From Torreya grandis (taxonomy: Eukaryota > Streptophyta > Pinopsida > Cupressales > Taxaceae), in contig JARHVA010003527.1 of assembly GCA_037957365.1 (NCBI GenBank), positions 809,001-873,000 on the forward strand: a DNA stretch of 64,000 nucleotides, read 5' to 3'. The position numbers and the translations under genes were made by a program. Position 1 is the stretch's first letter. Every line of letters starts with the position of its first letter. Below, piece by piece: positions 26,290-38,046 of this stretch. A model generated the notes under the pieces. It did not search any database, was not told the origin of the DNA, and worked only from the letters and a program-made list of their open reading frames with translations.

Positions 26290-26600
26290 ATGCACCCATT
26301 ATTATATCTTACATTCATAATCATCCTATTCATAACATTATCATGGATAATGGATCTATTGTGAACATGTGCACTATGACATTACTACAACATTTAAGAT
26401 ATTTAGAGTAGGATATTACCCTAACAGACACAATTATTAATGGATTTTGTGGGCACATATAAAGTTCATTGGGTGAGATCATATTTCCTCTATAGGTTGT
26501 TCTAACACATGTGGCCACATCATTTACTATAGTTCCCAATGTAGGAGTTTTTTATATGTTACTTGGTCAACCATGGAATCAAAAACTTTGAGAAGTACCT
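26290..26600 (+). pseudogene. aspartic protease remnant of element D
   Basis: Plus-strand reading gives HNIIMDNGSIVNMCTM with the catalytic Asp codon at 26346-26348 (DNGS in place of D-S/G-G-S), then a GFCGH...SLGEIIFPL flap-like region, then YMLLGQPWN near 26560-26580, the usual (L/I)LGRPWL end of the family. The frame differs from gag, so at least one indel separates them. Nothing resembling RT follows. Confidence 0.7.
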
Positions 26601-27782
26601 TCTAAAATTCATAAATGCATAAAATTTATTCATGCTAATCAGGTTATTAGAGTTGGTGGAGTTCCATATGAGTTACCACTCCCCACTTCAAATCCATATT
26701 CTACTTTGTAGTCACTAGTTTCAATTTAGCCTCTAGTTCTAGTTTCTCTACTAGTTATAGTTCCTCCTCCAGTTTTGATTTAGACACTATTGAGGCATCC
26801 ATCATTAGTATAGATATTTATACACCTCCATAGTTTCAATATTTTAGATAGCTTCTAGCTACAATGTTCACAACTAGGGTAGTGTCATTGAGATCTCATT
26901 CATCTACTCATAGAGAACATGTTTAGAGAGCTTCTCATATTACCATATGGGTCTCTAAGATCCCTATAGTTGCATCCACTTCTCAAAGTTACAAGGGGAC
27001 CCACACTTATTTTCTACTTTAGATATTTTAGAGCATTTACAACATATACAACTTTTAGAGCCACAATCTTAGCATTTATATTGTGTTTCATGATCATGCA
27101 TGATTCTTCTCCTTGATAAAAGACACCATGTTAGGGAGTCTCCCATGAGACTCATTGGTTACTATCATTTCTCCTTAGTTTTACTTGTACATAATTTATT
27201 ATGCTTAATTGTACATAACACAAAAACAAAAAACACAAAATCATTCAAATATGTCATAACACTAAAAACATTTTGATTATATGTATTATCTATGTTTTAC
27301 ATTTTACTACATGTTAGACTCACATTTGTTGTTCTATATTATTGTTTTTCAATTTGGCTACATTACCATGCTTCACTTGATCTTCTTTGAGTGTGTGTAG
27401 TGACATCTAGATCCTTATATGCTTCACTCTACCCATTGAAGGAGCATCTTACATCTACATTCGAGACACACATTGATATACATACCCACTAGGGGTATCT
27501 TCTACATGACTACACCATTCAGGTTATGTCATTCCTACACCACACACTCTAGTTATCATGTTGATGTACATTAATTACTATCTTACATATATTACTATAT
27601 CGACATCTCACTAGTATATAACACTGATATATTTTTTAGCATATACCTAGTCTTGTACTAACATGTCTTGCATACTAATTTGATTAGTTAGATGTGATTC
27701 TATTTCTAGTTATTACATGAATTACTTTCTTACTTAATGTATCTAGATTGTTTACATTTATTAGTTCTTATTTTGTCTCTTA

Positions 27783-27872
27783 TATGTGCTTTAGGACATT
27801 TTCCAATATCCTTTGCTTATATTCATGTGTGTTCCTTAGGACATTTGCCAATGTCCTTTGTATATACCCTTT
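27783..27872 (+). repeat. tandem duplication, about 45-bp period
   Basis: Two adjacent copies share 'tgtg', 'ttaggacattt' and 'ccaatrtcctttg' in order. Located in the non-coding part of D. Confidence 0.7.
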
Positions 27873-28475
27873 TATGTGATTTTGGCCCTCATGCCAACCC
27901 TTTATTATTTAAATTGTATGTAGAAACAAACAATATTTTTATCACTAAGATCATATCTCGTAACAGTTGAAAAAAATAGCATTCAAAACACTCAGAACAA
28001 CAACCAGACATCAAACTAGTCAAAACAAACTAGATAGATAATAAAAATGTTAGAAAAGTTACTAGATTTAGCCCAAGACAATAGTGCCAAGATTAGAATA
28101 TAGCATCAGTACCACTACTATCTATTTTTGATGATCTTATCTAATTTATATAAAAAATAGACTTTCTAGAAGTAGCTAGAAAATTAGGTTCAGCCATAGT
28201 TTTACACAATCAGACTAGTTCAAAATCAATAATTTTTAGTACACTTTTGCTCAAAAAATCTAGATTTAGGGGGAATTATGCATAGCATGATGGATCTCAC
28301 TTAAAATTTTAGATAAATCAATTAGTCTAACTTCTAGATCAAAATCCATTATCTAGGTACCAGTGATTGGGGGTAATGTGCATGACACATTTCTTTTCTT
28401 TTATTTCCAAGATTAACATTACCCAAGCATTCTTAGTATTTATGTGCCTTATTTCATCTGTAAGTGGTTGGCATC

Positions 28476-28608
28476 ATTTTGGAGTGGCTTTCATATAAGC
28501 CTAACCTCTACATTTTAGAATGGATTTCATACAAGCCTAGATCACCAGTTTTAAAGTGGCTTTTGTACAAGCCTAATCTCCATATTTTAGAGTGGCTAAA
28601 AGTGGCCT
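28476..28608 (+). repeat. tandem minisatellite, about 38-bp unit x3.5
   Basis: Unit pattern: TTTTRGAGTGGCTTTCATAYAAGCCTA, then a 10-12 base spacer. Three full copies and a partial one are visible. Confidence 0.75.
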
Positions 28609-28739
28609 AGTTGCTAGCATACATTCAACTATCCACACCAACATTGTTAGATTATATTACATTCATGGGATTTATGATCCATCTCATACAACACACATTT
28701 GATATTAGTATCAATTCATATCTTCAATTCATGGGGCAA

Positions 28740-28905
28740 TGATGGATCCAAAGGACTAGCTTGCATTTGTATTCTTGAGCCACCTATCCATAGGGACTAG
28801 ACATATAGTTCAAATATTGATTAGCATATGCATGACCACGTAGTTTAACTTATTGGGTGATGATGGAGCCAAAGGACCAGAATTTTTCATTCTTGAGCCA
28901 CTTCT
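28740..28905 (+). repeat. duplication, about 118-bp period
   Basis: 'tgatggatccaaaggac' followed by 'attcttgagccacct' recurs as 'tgatggagccaaaggac' and 'attcttgagccactt' at 28860-28905. Confidence 0.65.
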
Positions 28906-29258
28906 AAGGAATTGATATCTCATCTCTATTCATGATATTACTCTTGGTATAACATACTCAGCATATCCATCATCATAACAAGTTTTGTATTGGTTTATAT
29001 ACCCAATGAGACGTATTCATTCCTTTATCTTTCTCTCTCTCTCTTACCTAGATTTGTATGTTCTTATTTTAGATATAGTGTATCTAGTAAGAACTGATCT
29101 AATATTTGTTTTCCTTATAGATTCATACTTCATAGTGTACCCTCTCTATGCACACCTAATATCACATAGCTTCATGAGCTTCACCCTTGTAATTAAGTTT
29201 AGATACACTTTTTATTTTTCCTTTATCCTAGTATTTCACTTTGTTGCATCATTAGAAT

Positions 29259-29273
29259 AAAGGGGTGGGCAAA
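29259..29273 (+). other. polypurine tract of element D
   Basis: AAAGGGGTGGGCAAA directly before the 3' LTR start TGTAGTCAT. Confidence 0.75.
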
Positions 29274-30440
29274 TGTAGTCATATAAAATGCAAAAATTGG
29301 TAACTTGAGTGTGGATTATAACACCTAACCCTTACTTCCCTCTTGTTTTCTCTCATGACCCTCGTAGACATCTTTTCACTAATTCCAAATTATTTTTAGC
29401 CTTATATACTTGATCCTAGCTGATCTAGACCCCTCTTAGGTCCTTTCAACTTAGGAAAATAACACCACACTTGGATTATAACACCGGTGCCACTCTTGTC
29501 AGCTTTTAGTGCTCCTATCTAAGTGAAGTTTTGGCCCCAATGGTCAATTTTTTCTATCTCCCCATCCATCTCCTTGTCAACCTAACGTGGTTGCATTTAA
29601 CCCATGAATAATATATCCCTATAAAATCCCATTCAAATACCATTTGGAAGAGGTTGGTAAATATCATTAATCAAGCAAGAATACAAGTAAGACTACTCAA
29701 TAAATCTTCCCTATTCTCTACATATAACTAGCTAATACACTTACAAGCTTATCCAAATCCTTACACCAGTCCCTATCCACCTTAATCAAATCTAGTTTAT
29801 AATTTTACATATTCATATACTCAATTGTATAAAGTACATCAAGTGGGAGAACTACATGTGGCTTGATCCCTTTTCAAAGTATTGGTATGTAGGTACGTAC
29901 CCACACAAGTGGTGTGGATACATGTTTAGTGAATATTACACACACTAACCCCCCTTCTTTCTCAAAATTGGTCAAAACAAAATGGATTATAGGGTTTTTA
30001 GAGAAAATATTCCCTATAGGGAGATCTATAGACTTCTAGATATCAAAACTTCATCGATAGGGTCGCATAGACCTAGTGAATAAAACCAAGAAAGCTTAGA
30101 TCCTCAACATAATAGTGGCAGAGTTGGAATACAAAACTAGTTCCACTCTTATCCACTTTTAGCACTAATGTACAATCATCAAATGAAGGTCAGATCTTAG
30201 TTTGTAATAGTGTCTAGTCTTACATAGTGAATTTTTGACTTTGTCTCAATCAGCTTAGTTAGTTTCTAGCTAAGTATTCTTTTCCATCTCTTATTAATTT
30301 TTTTTAGAAAGGAAAAAATTACAATTTAAATTACACAAATTAGTAAATTAAATATTTCATTTTTATTTATTTATTTTACTACTTAGACCCTTTAAATAAA
30401 TTAAGAATAATACACCAATATTCCCAAAATTGTTAAATCA
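29274..30440 (+). repeat. element D 3' LTR
   Basis: 1167 bp, starting TGTAGTCATATAAAATGC and ending TTAAATCA. Alignment with the 5' LTR stops exactly at that CA, after which the minus-strand pol of element C resumes. The promoter region near 29711 reads CTACATATAAC where the 5' LTR has CTATATATAGC. Confidence 0.85.
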
Positions 30441-31100
30441 CTAGCCTATTTCTAGGAATGAGTCTGATGGCATGATCATGGGTATGGATAAGAGGAAGAC
30501 CTTTTGGCATGGGGCCAAAAATAATTAAATGTTCATCTAATATTTTTTGTAAATTATGATGGGTATACTCCTTAGTTTGTTGAACATTAATGGAAAATAA
30601 GCATGCCACAAATCCTTTAGCACCTTTTTTCAGCATCTTGGTCATCTGATGTGAACTAACCTTTTTTGGAGATTTAAATCTTAATCCACTCAGCTCCACT
30701 AGTTTGCCTTCAAAATAAAAATGTATGAAAAATTCTTGAAAACTCATCTCAATAGTACCCAATGTGGTGAGCCATTGTACTCCCAAAATAATGTTAGTTA
30801 TGCCCATAAGAATAGAAAACATAAGAGACTCTAGCAAATAGTCCCCATTGATAACTTAATGCTATAGTATTTTTAAAAGTAATTGACTATACCAACATCT
30901 ACAATCATGACTTGAAATTTTGGAGCTAGGTAGATGAAATAGTTAAAATAATCAACCAACTTATTATTGATGAATTTGTGTGTACTACTTGAGTTAATCA
31001 ACACTGTGACCTTCAATTTCCTAATGAAACCTACCAACTTAAGAGTATAAAGAGTATAAATACTTTCAATGGCATGGTAGGATATAATAGGTTGATAATA
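30441..31100 (-). pseudogene. protease and RT-linker region of element C
   Basis: On the minus strand, VLINSSSTHKFI near 31010 is the protease active-site region (usual VDSGSTHNFI) with the catalytic Asp changed to Asn. It continues through MIVDVGIVNYF to ILGVQWLTTLGTIEMSF near 30780 (open 30837-30433, 134 codons). The typical chromoviral linker follows: EGKLVELSGL, LDEHLIIFGPMPKGLPL and HDHAIRLIPRN. Reading stops at the D insertion and continues at 22693. Confidence 0.85.
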
Positions 31101-31189
31101 TATAGATTTATCCTTAGGTCCTTCAAAACCCTCACTAGATGACTCATCATATTTTTCATCCTCATTGGCCCTTTTAATGTAAAATAACT

Positions 31190-32189
31190 TATTTTCATCA
31201 CAATGATGACCTTCTCTATATTTTATATCACAACCATAACATAATCCTTTGACATGCTTCTCCTCAGTTCATTGCAATGTCCATATGGTAGGTTGAGGTA
31301 GTGATGGGGTTGGAAAGGTGTGTTTATGATTAGTAGTGAAAGGATAATGTTTGATCATGTATTTTTCTTATACTAGGTGTGCCCTTGGTATAACTTCAGA
31401 TATAGTTGTGGGGTTAGACATACAAACCTCTAATTGAATACTATTTTTTAGTATATCTAAAAAAATGTCAATAAAATTTGCCTCAGTCATGTCCTCTACA
31501 TGTAAGGATAGATTATAAAACTGATGAATATAACCCTTCACTATTCTTGTTTGTCTTAGTCTGGATAACTAGTTAAAGTAGTTTTCAAAAACACTATCTT
31601 GATAGTGAGACATCATTTCATTAGAGAATACTTACCATGTAATAAGAGAACCAGTATTATTATTTTGAGTACAAAATAAATGTTACCGAATGAATGGCTT
31701 AGGTTCTAGATATAGATATGCCATGACCACCTTCTGAGAGCTAGGAGTTTGGTACAAATCAAATAGATTTTCAATTTGAGAGTTCTAATTGAGTGGATCC
31801 TTACCATCAAACTTGTGCAAGTACACTTTTGGAAACATAAGTTTCACCCCAATATTGGTGGTGTTAGTTTTGAGATGAGGACCATAAGGAAAAAGTGGAA
31901 GGTTTTTGAGTGGAAAATGAGATGAAGTTATAGCCAATTGTGCCATTATCTATTACAACTAATTGTTCATGCCATTAAGTTCCCCTTGCATTATTGACAT
32001 TTAAGCTTGTACTTGCACATACTTATAAATCAAGACATGTAGATTTGACTAAATCTAAGAAATCATATCAGATATTTTAGACTTCATGTCATCCCCTAAA
32101 TGATTTTTAAGGGTGCCTTTCCCTTTCCCATCTGTAAGTGTTAGGACAAGCCATAAGAAGGCTTGATGATGAACCTTATTTTTCCCCAT
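31190..32189 (-). pseudogene. gag of element C with zinc knuckle
   Basis: The frame starts near MGKNKVHHQAF (ATG about 32189; the open piece extends to 32261 without needing another start). It passes through LKNLPLFPYG, VYLHKFDGKDPL and VVMAYLYLEPK, the gag core of chromoviruses. It reaches CYGCDIKYREGHHC at about 31240-31199, a complete CCHC nucleic-acid-binding knuckle. A few stops interrupt it. The length, near 330 residues, fits the family. Confidence 0.8.
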
Positions 32190-32526
32190 TGACCTATCTT
32201 TGATTAAATTTATTTTAAAATATGTTATCCTAAAATAAAAAATATCAAATAATATACCCAAACTAATATTTTTTTATATTTCAAAAAATGTAAATAAATT
32301 TGAAAAACTCTACAAATTGTGAGCTATAAAGTAAATTTATGAAAAACCCTAAAATGGAAATAACATTTGAAACACAAATACAAATTAGATAAAATTTTAA
32401 TTAAATTTTAAGTTAATAATTTATAAACTTCATTAAAAAAAATTGTAGATGTATTCTTAACTTTTTATGAGATATAGCCAAATTTAAAGATCTAGGATTT
32501 TTGACCTCATTATGGCCCAAATTGAT

Positions 32527-32538
32527 GATCTGATACCA
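32527..32538 (-). other. primer-binding site of element C (initiator Met tRNA)
   Basis: On the minus strand TGGTATCAGATC follows two bases after the LTR end. It matches the classic plant initiator-Met primer site TGGTATCAGAGC at 10 or more positions. Confidence 0.85.
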
Positions 32539-32540
32539 CT

Positions 32541-32867
32541 TGGAATGATATTAATTCACCAAATAAGTATAAATATATCAATATATCATAATTATATGAA
32601 ATTATAAAATAAAATATGAATAATTTATAAGCCACTTTGATGGGGCAACCACCCAAATACTTGTAATAAGAAATGAATACTTTGATGTGATGATGACAAC
32701 TAACACTACCTCCTATATATAGTCTACTAAGGCCATGGAAAACCCATAGGAAAACATAATAAGCATATGAATGAATATATAAATTTAAAAATATATGAAA
32801 AATGGTTATTTAAACCACAATTTAGCTACACATATCCCTAGACATACTAATGGTTAAGGGTGTAGTA
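32541..32867 (-). repeat. element C 5' LTR
   Basis: 327 bp, the partner of 10139-10466. TATATATA at 32714-32721 is conserved in both LTRs and is the likely core promoter of C. The outer flank GATTG matches the left flank GATTT at 4 of 5. Confidence 0.9.
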
Positions 32868-32965
32868 GATTGATTATAAGTGTAAGGTAATTATAACCTG
32901 TATAGAGCTAGATATAGTTTCCCATCTTAGTTGATAACATTTGCACCAAAAACTTAAAATTTATT
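32868..32965 (-). pseudogene. extra RNase H of element F, N-terminal part
   Basis: On the minus strand the reading gives D.SNKF..FGANVIN, then DGKLYLALYRL and LPYTYNQ. This is the first-Asp strand and next strands of an RVT_3 RNase H. It runs directly into KSKYEALILGM at 10138 if element C is ignored. It shows both the C insertion point and the identity of F on the right side. Confidence 0.65.
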
Positions 32966-35571
32966 TGATATATCTCTAATATATATACTTTTATTGCAAC
33001 CTCTTCTACCCTTTACTAACTCTAATATAAAAATTTAATCTCTAATCATCTTCTCTGATGATAGGTACTTTGCTTTCTAGACACCATTCCTTTTCATGAA
33101 CCTCAGTGAACTTAATAGGATTATTTCACATATAATCCTCACTCTCTTTAAATAAATAAAAATATTTATATTCATATATACTCTCTCCTCCTTTTTATCA
33201 TCCCCATAATCTCATAATCTACTCTCAAGACTATAGTCTCCATTCTTCTAAGTTTGCTTATTCTTTGTCATAGCTTTAAGGCTTAATGATCTAATGCATG
33301 TTTTAATGACTCTAGACATCCATATAGTTCATATATGGACATATACCTACTCATTATATCTCTTTCATACTAACAATCCACTAACACAATCCTCAAGTCA
33401 AAACTCCCAACTCAATTACACCTTCCTTCTTAAAGCCTCCTTCTCTAGTAGCCCTGATTCTACACAAACCTCCTTATTTGGAACCATATACATGTTTTAT
33501 ATATAATATAATTAATTTTTGAGTACCCTTTATCACTCTTTAAATTCACACAAAGTTTAAAATCTAAATTAACTACATAACCCCTTTAACTCATCAAATA
33601 TTGCCCTCAATTAGGTCTATTAGGCCTATTTCTAAGATAGTCTAGACTAACATATAGTATGATAAGGTATAGTACTAACACTTTAAAAAATTTGTAGAAA
33701 ACCTAAAATTATCTCATGGTACAATTTTTTTTAAAATTTTAATGGGTGAAAACATAATATAGATGCATATGAAATTCAAAACCCTAGTTTTAACATGCTC
33801 AGGCCTGTAGGTGGCCAAGAGGGAATAAAATGACACAAATTAATTCTTACACTTTTTATAATGAATATATGGATTGAATAGGGTTATACCCATATATTTT
33901 AATCTTCTTAATTATTATTGGACTTTGAATAATCTTTAAGAGACTCTTTTTCATATATTTATACAGTTTAGGGTATATATCAATGATTATGTGTACAAAA
34001 ATGAGAGTTTTGTTTTAATCTAGTGCTCTACAAGTTATCCTGCATATACAAAATTATTATAAATAACAATTTAAATTTTAAACCTTATTAATATACAATA
34101 ATAACTCAAGATAAACCTCCAAACAATATTTATTCTTGTTTATACCCCAATTAAAGAATAATAGAACTCTTTCTGCAATCTTGATCTTCTTTAAACTATT
34201 TAAAAATATAAAAATAGTATAACAGGTGATTGTATTTATAAATATCTCTCTTTAACTCTCTAAAGGACCTTTGCTTCCTCCTAACTCTTTGTCTTTCAAG
34301 GTAGACATTGTTTTCAATGACTATAATATACCATTTTTCAAACACAAACGTACAACTAATAAGTAAAAATACTTTCAAGGACTAATGGAAATTTTAAAAA
34401 TTCTAAGATACTCTATGATCACACCATTACCAATTTTATAAGAGTCTTATACAAAACAATATATTTTAGTTGATCTTATATATATATTTAAAAATAATAC
34501 TCCCTGTCATATCATTATCCTCCATGGAAAACATAATTGTCTCCTCTTCTTTCTCCATATGATCATTTTTATTGAATATAATACCTATTATACTAACTCA
34601 CAAACACTCCCCTCTCTTATACATGCCTATTATATATCCTCCTTTCACTAAATTTGGATGGTAACTACTTGTTACACCAACTCCCATGTAGAAGGCCATT
34701 ATAATTGACAAAGTTTTTCTTCTTCTTGAATTGACATGAGTATCAATACTTTCACATTGGGAGACACCTTATGACACCCCCTAGGATCATATAGGATCCA
34801 TTTTCAACATAAATACCTTTCATGAAAGACCCATAAACCCACACAAAAGGCTAATTGATAGTTTGAATTTTTAAAAATGGACTTTTGGTAGGAAACACAA
34901 AATGGTATTAAAACACACAATCCAATGACTCTTAAGGACTCAAAAACATTATAATAACTCTAAAAGACCACTTACACTCATAAAAAACCAAAAATAATAA
35001 AATTTAACAATCTAACATAATTTCACCTATGTTTCTTTGTGATGTCCATGCATTATCCTACTTAGGATGGAAAATTTGAGCTCTAGATCAAATTTAAGTG
35101 ATCCAATGTTCTCTTTTATTTCCAATTTATCCTCATTTTAAGTTATAAGTTATTCATGTTGATGATCTTATTATCTTCATCTCTTTTCAACTAATTCTTT
35201 TATCTTTGCCTCCTTATCTTGTCTTGATTTCTTTCCCACTCAACCTCTAACTAAATGAGGTATATGATCATTTTTCATTCTTTATTGTTTACATCTTATA
35301 TATCCCCCATATTTTATGGTTCTTATTCATATGTTGGTATAAATGGGTTGTTTTTATTTTCTATTATTATTCTTACTCCATAGTTTGCTTCTTCCACAAT
35401 TAGAATAGTTTTTGTATATATCTAAAATTACTCACTTTATTTATCATAACTAGTATTACTATTATCAAACACTAATTTCACCCATTTAATATAATATAAT
35501 TTATCTCCTCTAATTACATTATAATATCACCCCCTCTAGTCATTTATTTAATAACCCCCTTCATTATTATG
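32966..35571. other. degenerate stretch, probably upstream part of element F
   Basis: By position this should hold the protease and gag of F on the minus strand, but I could not read a protease motif or a gag core. Open frames (33294-33506 plus, 34196-34378 minus) have no recognisable product. Other insertions or heavy decay are likely. Confidence 0.35.
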
Positions 35572-35760
35572 TTGAGTATTGTCATTGATGTCAAAGGTGC
35601 ATTTTGTGAAGGTTGATGTCAAAGGTGATTAAGGATAATTGTAAGTGTGTGATGTGACAAGGTGCATGGAAGAGTCTTGTCATGATATATTTTTTTGGTC
35701 ATGAGATAAAGAGAAAGAGATAAGTTTAAGGCAACTAATGTATTATGTCTACATGGAAGA
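35572..35760. other. possible copia-like fragment next to element A
   Basis: TGTTGAGTATTGTCATTGATGTCAAAGG resembles the start or purine-tract region of copia elements (compare 'gtgttgacataaatgacaaagggg' before the 3' LTR of E). A short duplication 'ttgatgtcaaaggtg' lies at 35587-35635. The last five bases (GAAGA, 35756-35760) would be the left target duplication of A; its partner is outside the window. Confidence 0.25.
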
Positions 35761-38046
35761 TGTTACAACATAGATTTTGTAGCCATTCCTTTTTGGTGTA
35801 GCTCGATGTACAAAGATCTAATGATACAATGGGAAATCCTCCAAGTTTTATGACCTTGGTGAATTAAAATTAACCTCTATATAATACCATATTATTTTAC
35901 TAAATTTTTTGCAACTAATAAATACCAGTTTTATAGAAATTCTACTCCTTTAGTGTTCTTGCTCCTAAACTAGGGTTTGATTGGGGAAAAGAGTATGAGA
36001 ATGAAATTTGAAAAATAGAAAATGTTGATTCCACCAAATAATTTTTAGTGTTTTTTGATTTATTATTTAATGAACACAACATAATATAAAAAAAATATTG
36101 AAATTTGTTTGAGCACAAACTCATGCAAATGGGAAATTAGAGGCAATATTTTTTAGTTTTTCATAGGAGGGAAAATATTATTTTATTTTAATAAAATAAT
36201 ATTTTATAAGGTTAAAAAATACCAAAAATGAATTATTGTGACTTAAATGATAATTAAACTTTCATACATATTCAAATAACTTGAATACTTAGGGATTTAT
36301 CAAACAAAACGGCAAAATCTTCACTTTATTTCATTCTCTAGGTTACAACGTATAAAAAATACATTCAAAATGTATAATAATATTCCTAAAAACAAAAATA
36401 TTTATTGGGATATGGGTATCTACCCATGTTTATACAAAATATATCATAGATGAGATTTATTTATCACAAAATTCAACGCCTAGTAGAAAAATCATGCAAA
36501 TTTGTAACCTCATGTAAAAGAGGCATAATCTACTATTTGTGGCATCCTTTGACTTTGTAAAATGGTTTATAAAATATCATACAAGATATATGAATTTTAT
36601 TTAACTTGGTGTGCATGGATAAACATGATAACTCTTCATATACTACTTTTCAGTCTCCTCGATGTAGTTGCAAATGGCTCTTCATGCAAATGGAGCACTA
36701 AAATGGAACTCAATGTTTAATTTAAAAGATAACTTAGAAATGAATCAAGTTAATTTTTTGAAAAACCCTAAGTTTAAAATTATAAGTGAGAATTTTATAA
36801 CTTACTATTCATATCACTTTGTCAAAATTAGAATAACAATTTTCAATTATCAAATTTTGCTTTTTACACTTTCCAACCTATTAAAATGGAAAGTGTAAAA
36901 TGCACATCTCTTTCTCAAACAGAGCTATAAGTGATAGTTGAAATTTTAAAATATATAAATTTACAATACAATATATGAAAATATTTTTTATAGAAATAAT
37001 TAATCAATTTCCAATATTTCTTCTGCCTCGTTATCTTTCTTAGCTTTCAATTTTTGAACATATGCATCAAAACCCTTGAAAATCTCCTAGATTCTTTCTT
37101 CGTCTATATGAAAAGAGTAGATTTTGGTAATATCACAAATTTATGATGTTTCAAAAATTTCACTCTTCAAATCCTTGATTTCTTACATATATTTACCCAT
37201 CTTATCCAATTTATTATGATCTTAGATGTAGTGATGGATAGAGCTCAAGGTAAAGATTGTAGTTTTAGTAGATTCTTTTTTTACCACTTATTTGAATTTG
37301 ATATAGACCTCCTATACTAAAATGAGGTTATATTCATAATTTTTTGGCCTTCATGACAAATTATTCAAAAATATTCTATATCATATAACATGTCAATGGC
37401 TTTATCATGGGCAACCTTGGCCTTATGTGCAACTTCCGTCAGCAACTTTATCATGAATTGTGTAGCTTTGTCCAACTCCACTTATTCTCCATCATTTTTC
37501 AATATTCATTTAGTAAAGATTATGTCTATATCAATATACTCTAAAAATATAAATTTTGGATGATAAAGATTCAAAGTCACTATTTCTCCCGCATATTAAC
37601 TGATCAATTCTCTCAAGGTGATCCTTCTTTCCCTCAAAATTGTATAATGGTCCATGATCACATCAATAATCTTATTACTTTTGGAGATAAACTCCTCTAA
37701 ACATTATTTATTATACCTTCCCAAGTTTTTAATTTTAGATACCAAATTAATTATTTCCTAATATTGGATTTGCGTAACTAGTTAAGCTACTTCAGGTTGT
37801 GTCGATGAACCACTAGGATCTATGAATTTGTTTAATACAATAGTGAGTTGTTCAACCTTTTATTTTAGTTTCTCCTTAGTGACCTTGTCACTATATATTC
37901 TCTCAATGAGGAATTTTATGCTATATTGAACATTTTTATGTAATCCCTCCCTTATTGGACATCTAAGGTGAAGCTTTGATATCTTATAGTCCCCCACCAC
38001 TAGATCTTCTTTCTCTTTATCTATTAGGGGGACTGTAATCTCCACA
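35761..38046 (-). repeat. element A 3' LTR
   Basis: 2286 bp, beginning on the minus strand TGTGGAGATT and ending TGTAACA. It aligns with 48806-51136 at roughly four bases in five. U3 (minus-strand start) contains about 1.05 kb of the third ORF, ending at the TAA at 37002-37000. No clear TATA box was assigned. Confidence 0.8.

Larger units (their letters stand above)
26700..29258 (+). other. non-coding 3' region of element D
   Basis: This 2.5-kb stretch after protease has no RT, RNase H or integrase blocks in any frame. It contains several short tandem duplications (annotated separately), a copy of an LTR module near 28078-28150, and two related G-rich stretches (TAGGGGGAATTATGCAT near 28267 and TGGGGGTAATGTGCAT near 28367). 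Open frames such as 28985-29260 are hydrophobic and compositional. Confidence 0.6.
22694..30440 (+). mobile_element. element D: gag-protease non-autonomous Ty3/gypsy-type element
   Basis: LTRs are 22694-23882 and 29274-30440. The interior reads gag then protease on the plus strand and nothing recognisable after that, so RT, RNase H and integrase are absent and not merely mutated. The insertion splits the pol of element C, which reads up to 30441 and continues at 22693. The five-base flanks (GTGGC and CTAGC) match at only 3 of 5. The gag and protease wording is Tat-like. Movement would have depended on enzymes from a related autonomous element. Confidence 0.8.
10139..32867 (-). mobile_element. 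element C: chromovirus LTR retrotransposon, carries nested D and E
   Basis: Boundaries are two 327/328-bp LTRs in direct orientation, an initiator-Met primer site next to the right LTR, a polypurine tract next to the left LTR, and near-identical 5-bp flanks (GATTT at 10134-10138, GATTG at 32868-32872). The minus-strand order is gag with a zinc knuckle, protease, RT, RNase H, integrase and chromodomain, as in Ty3/gypsy chromoviruses. The chromodomain and Met primer fit Reina/Tekay-type lineages; I do not assign one. The coding part is interrupted by D (22694-30440) and E (12190-22034), and the integrase catalytic core is missing. Confidence 0.9.
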
